14,210 nt of DNA from Acidimicrobiia bacterium (GTDB taxonomy: Bacteria; Actinomycetota; Acidimicrobiia; IMCC26256; JAENVU01): NCBI GenBank assembly GCA_016650415.1, contig JAENVU010000050.1, positions 1 through 14,210 of the forward strand, in the 5' to 3' direction. The notes under the pieces are model-generated. The model saw nothing but the letters and a program-made list of their open reading frames with translations. It was not told the DNA's origin and made no database searches. Below are positions 13,768 to 14,210 of this stretch, piece after piece; within the stretch, counting starts at the first letter, position 1, and each line of letters begins with the position of its first letter. The translations under genes and the position numbers were made by a program.

Positions 13768-14210
13768 TCAGGTGAGGGAGACCGTCGTGATCGCGGTGGC
13801 GACGAGTCGGTCGTCGGCGCCGGTGTCGCGAACTTCGACCCGCAGCAGGTGACCGTCGGCCCGAGCTCCGAAACTCGTCGCGGTCGCGGTGATCGGCCCG
13901 ACCCGACCCGGACTCACGAAGTGCAGGACCGCATCGGTCGTCGCGCGACCGCCGACGGTGTGCCGTCCGGCGAGGTCGACGAGCGATGCCGTGGCGCCGC
14001 CGTGCAGGATGCCCCAGGGGTTGCGGAGTTCGTCGGTGATCTCGAGGGAGAGTTGATCGGGCGCCGTCGAACGAACGCCGAGGAACTCCTCCAGCGGAGG
14101 GGTCGTCGCCGGGTCGGGTGGAGTGCTCTCGAGCACGAGCGGCCGCTCGTAGACCGGCGGCCCGTCCGCCGGCTGGAGGACCGCCGCGGTCAGGGTGCCG
14201 ACCGCGAGGG
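13768..14210 (-). CDS. PaaI-like hotdog thioesterase family protein (5' end outside window)
   Basis: The frame is open to the right edge, so the gene starts beyond it; GTG 14136 is an internal possibility only. The C-terminal ~122 residues form a PaaI-type hotdog domain with RNPWGILHGGATASLVDLAG (His codon at 14004-14002), the HGG motif on the central helix, and the VLHFVSPGRVG and TATATSFGARADGH strands. Upstream of GTG 14136 the same frame reads LAVGTLTAAVLQPADG and VYERPLVLES, which looks like the last strands of a preceding hotdog domain. The full protein is therefore probably a tandem double hotdog of roughly 250-280 residues. The expected activity is hydrolysis of small acyl-CoA thioesters; the substrate is unknown. 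It is convergent with the small membrane protein gene. Confidence 0.85.
   Translation of the reverse strand, partial: LAVGTLTAAVLQPADGPPVYERPLVLESTPPDPATTPPLEEFLGVRSTAPDQLSLEITDELRNPWGILHGGATASLVDLAGRHTVGGRATTDAVLHFVSPGRVGPITATATSFGARADGHLLRVEVRDTGADDRLVATAITTVSLT

Noticed and set aside
1..14210. Defence island, prophage, biosynthetic cluster or other dedicated new system
   Set aside because: Every gene belongs to a common metabolic or housekeeping family, composition is uniform, and no nuclease, helicase, integrase, toxin or assembly-line enzyme is present.

Overview
The window is a gene-dense stretch of high-GC chromosomal DNA from an actinobacterium. The family content supports this: an F420-type luciferase-like oxidoreductase, a mycothiol-dependent maleylpyruvate isomerase-like protein, DUF3052 and DUF3817 are all characteristic of Actinobacteria. 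A secreted CAP protein carrying 'PDG-G-LDGFGG-H-FGSA' propeller repeats and several apparently leaderless genes make me lean towards Acidimicrobiia. That class assignment is inference and was not tested by any search. I see no tRNA, rRNA, CRISPR array, insertion sequence, phage gene or toxin-antitoxin pair, and no gap between genes exceeds 300 bases.

Layout, left to right. (1) 1-1007: 3' part of a coiled-coil plus M23 peptidase gene (cell-wall hydrolase type), entering from beyond the left edge. Its stop codon directly abuts that of a convergent 1-Cys peroxiredoxin (1008-1640). (2) 1741-2839: an MFS exporter gene broken by an internal deletion with a frame change near 2410. The six N-terminal helices are in one frame and the last four in another, with the piece around TM7-8 missing. 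(3) 2906-4786: same-strand cluster of DUF3052, an SRAP (YedK/HMCES-type) abasic-site protein and a mycothiol-dependent isomerase-like protein. (4) 4800-6583, minus strand: a TesB-like double-hotdog thioesterase translationally coupled to an F420-type LLM oxidoreductase. (5) 6712-8421: pirin and an SMP-30/gluconolactonase-like protein. (6) 8422-8513: convergent spacer with two interleaved perfect inverted repeats. (7) 8514-10437: divergent SDR and PTGR/CurA-type MDR oxidoreductases. (8) 10444-12208, minus strand: a secreted CAP-domain plus beta-propeller protein and a small DUF3817 membrane protein. (9) 12303-13707: a Gfo/Idh/MocA oxidoreductase followed by a small membrane protein. (10) 13768-14210: C-terminal part of a PaaI-like, probably double-hotdog thioesterase running off the right edge.

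Functionally this looks like core and peripheral metabolism (CoA-ester hydrolysis, NAD(P)- and F420-linked redox chemistry, peroxide defence, DNA-lesion protection, envelope remodelling) and not one dedicated system. I did not find a convincing new multi-gene system. The best leads are the broken MFS gene, the interleaved inverted repeats at 8431-8494, the recurrent TANNNT motif 6-8 nt upstream of start codons, and the CAP-propeller fusion.
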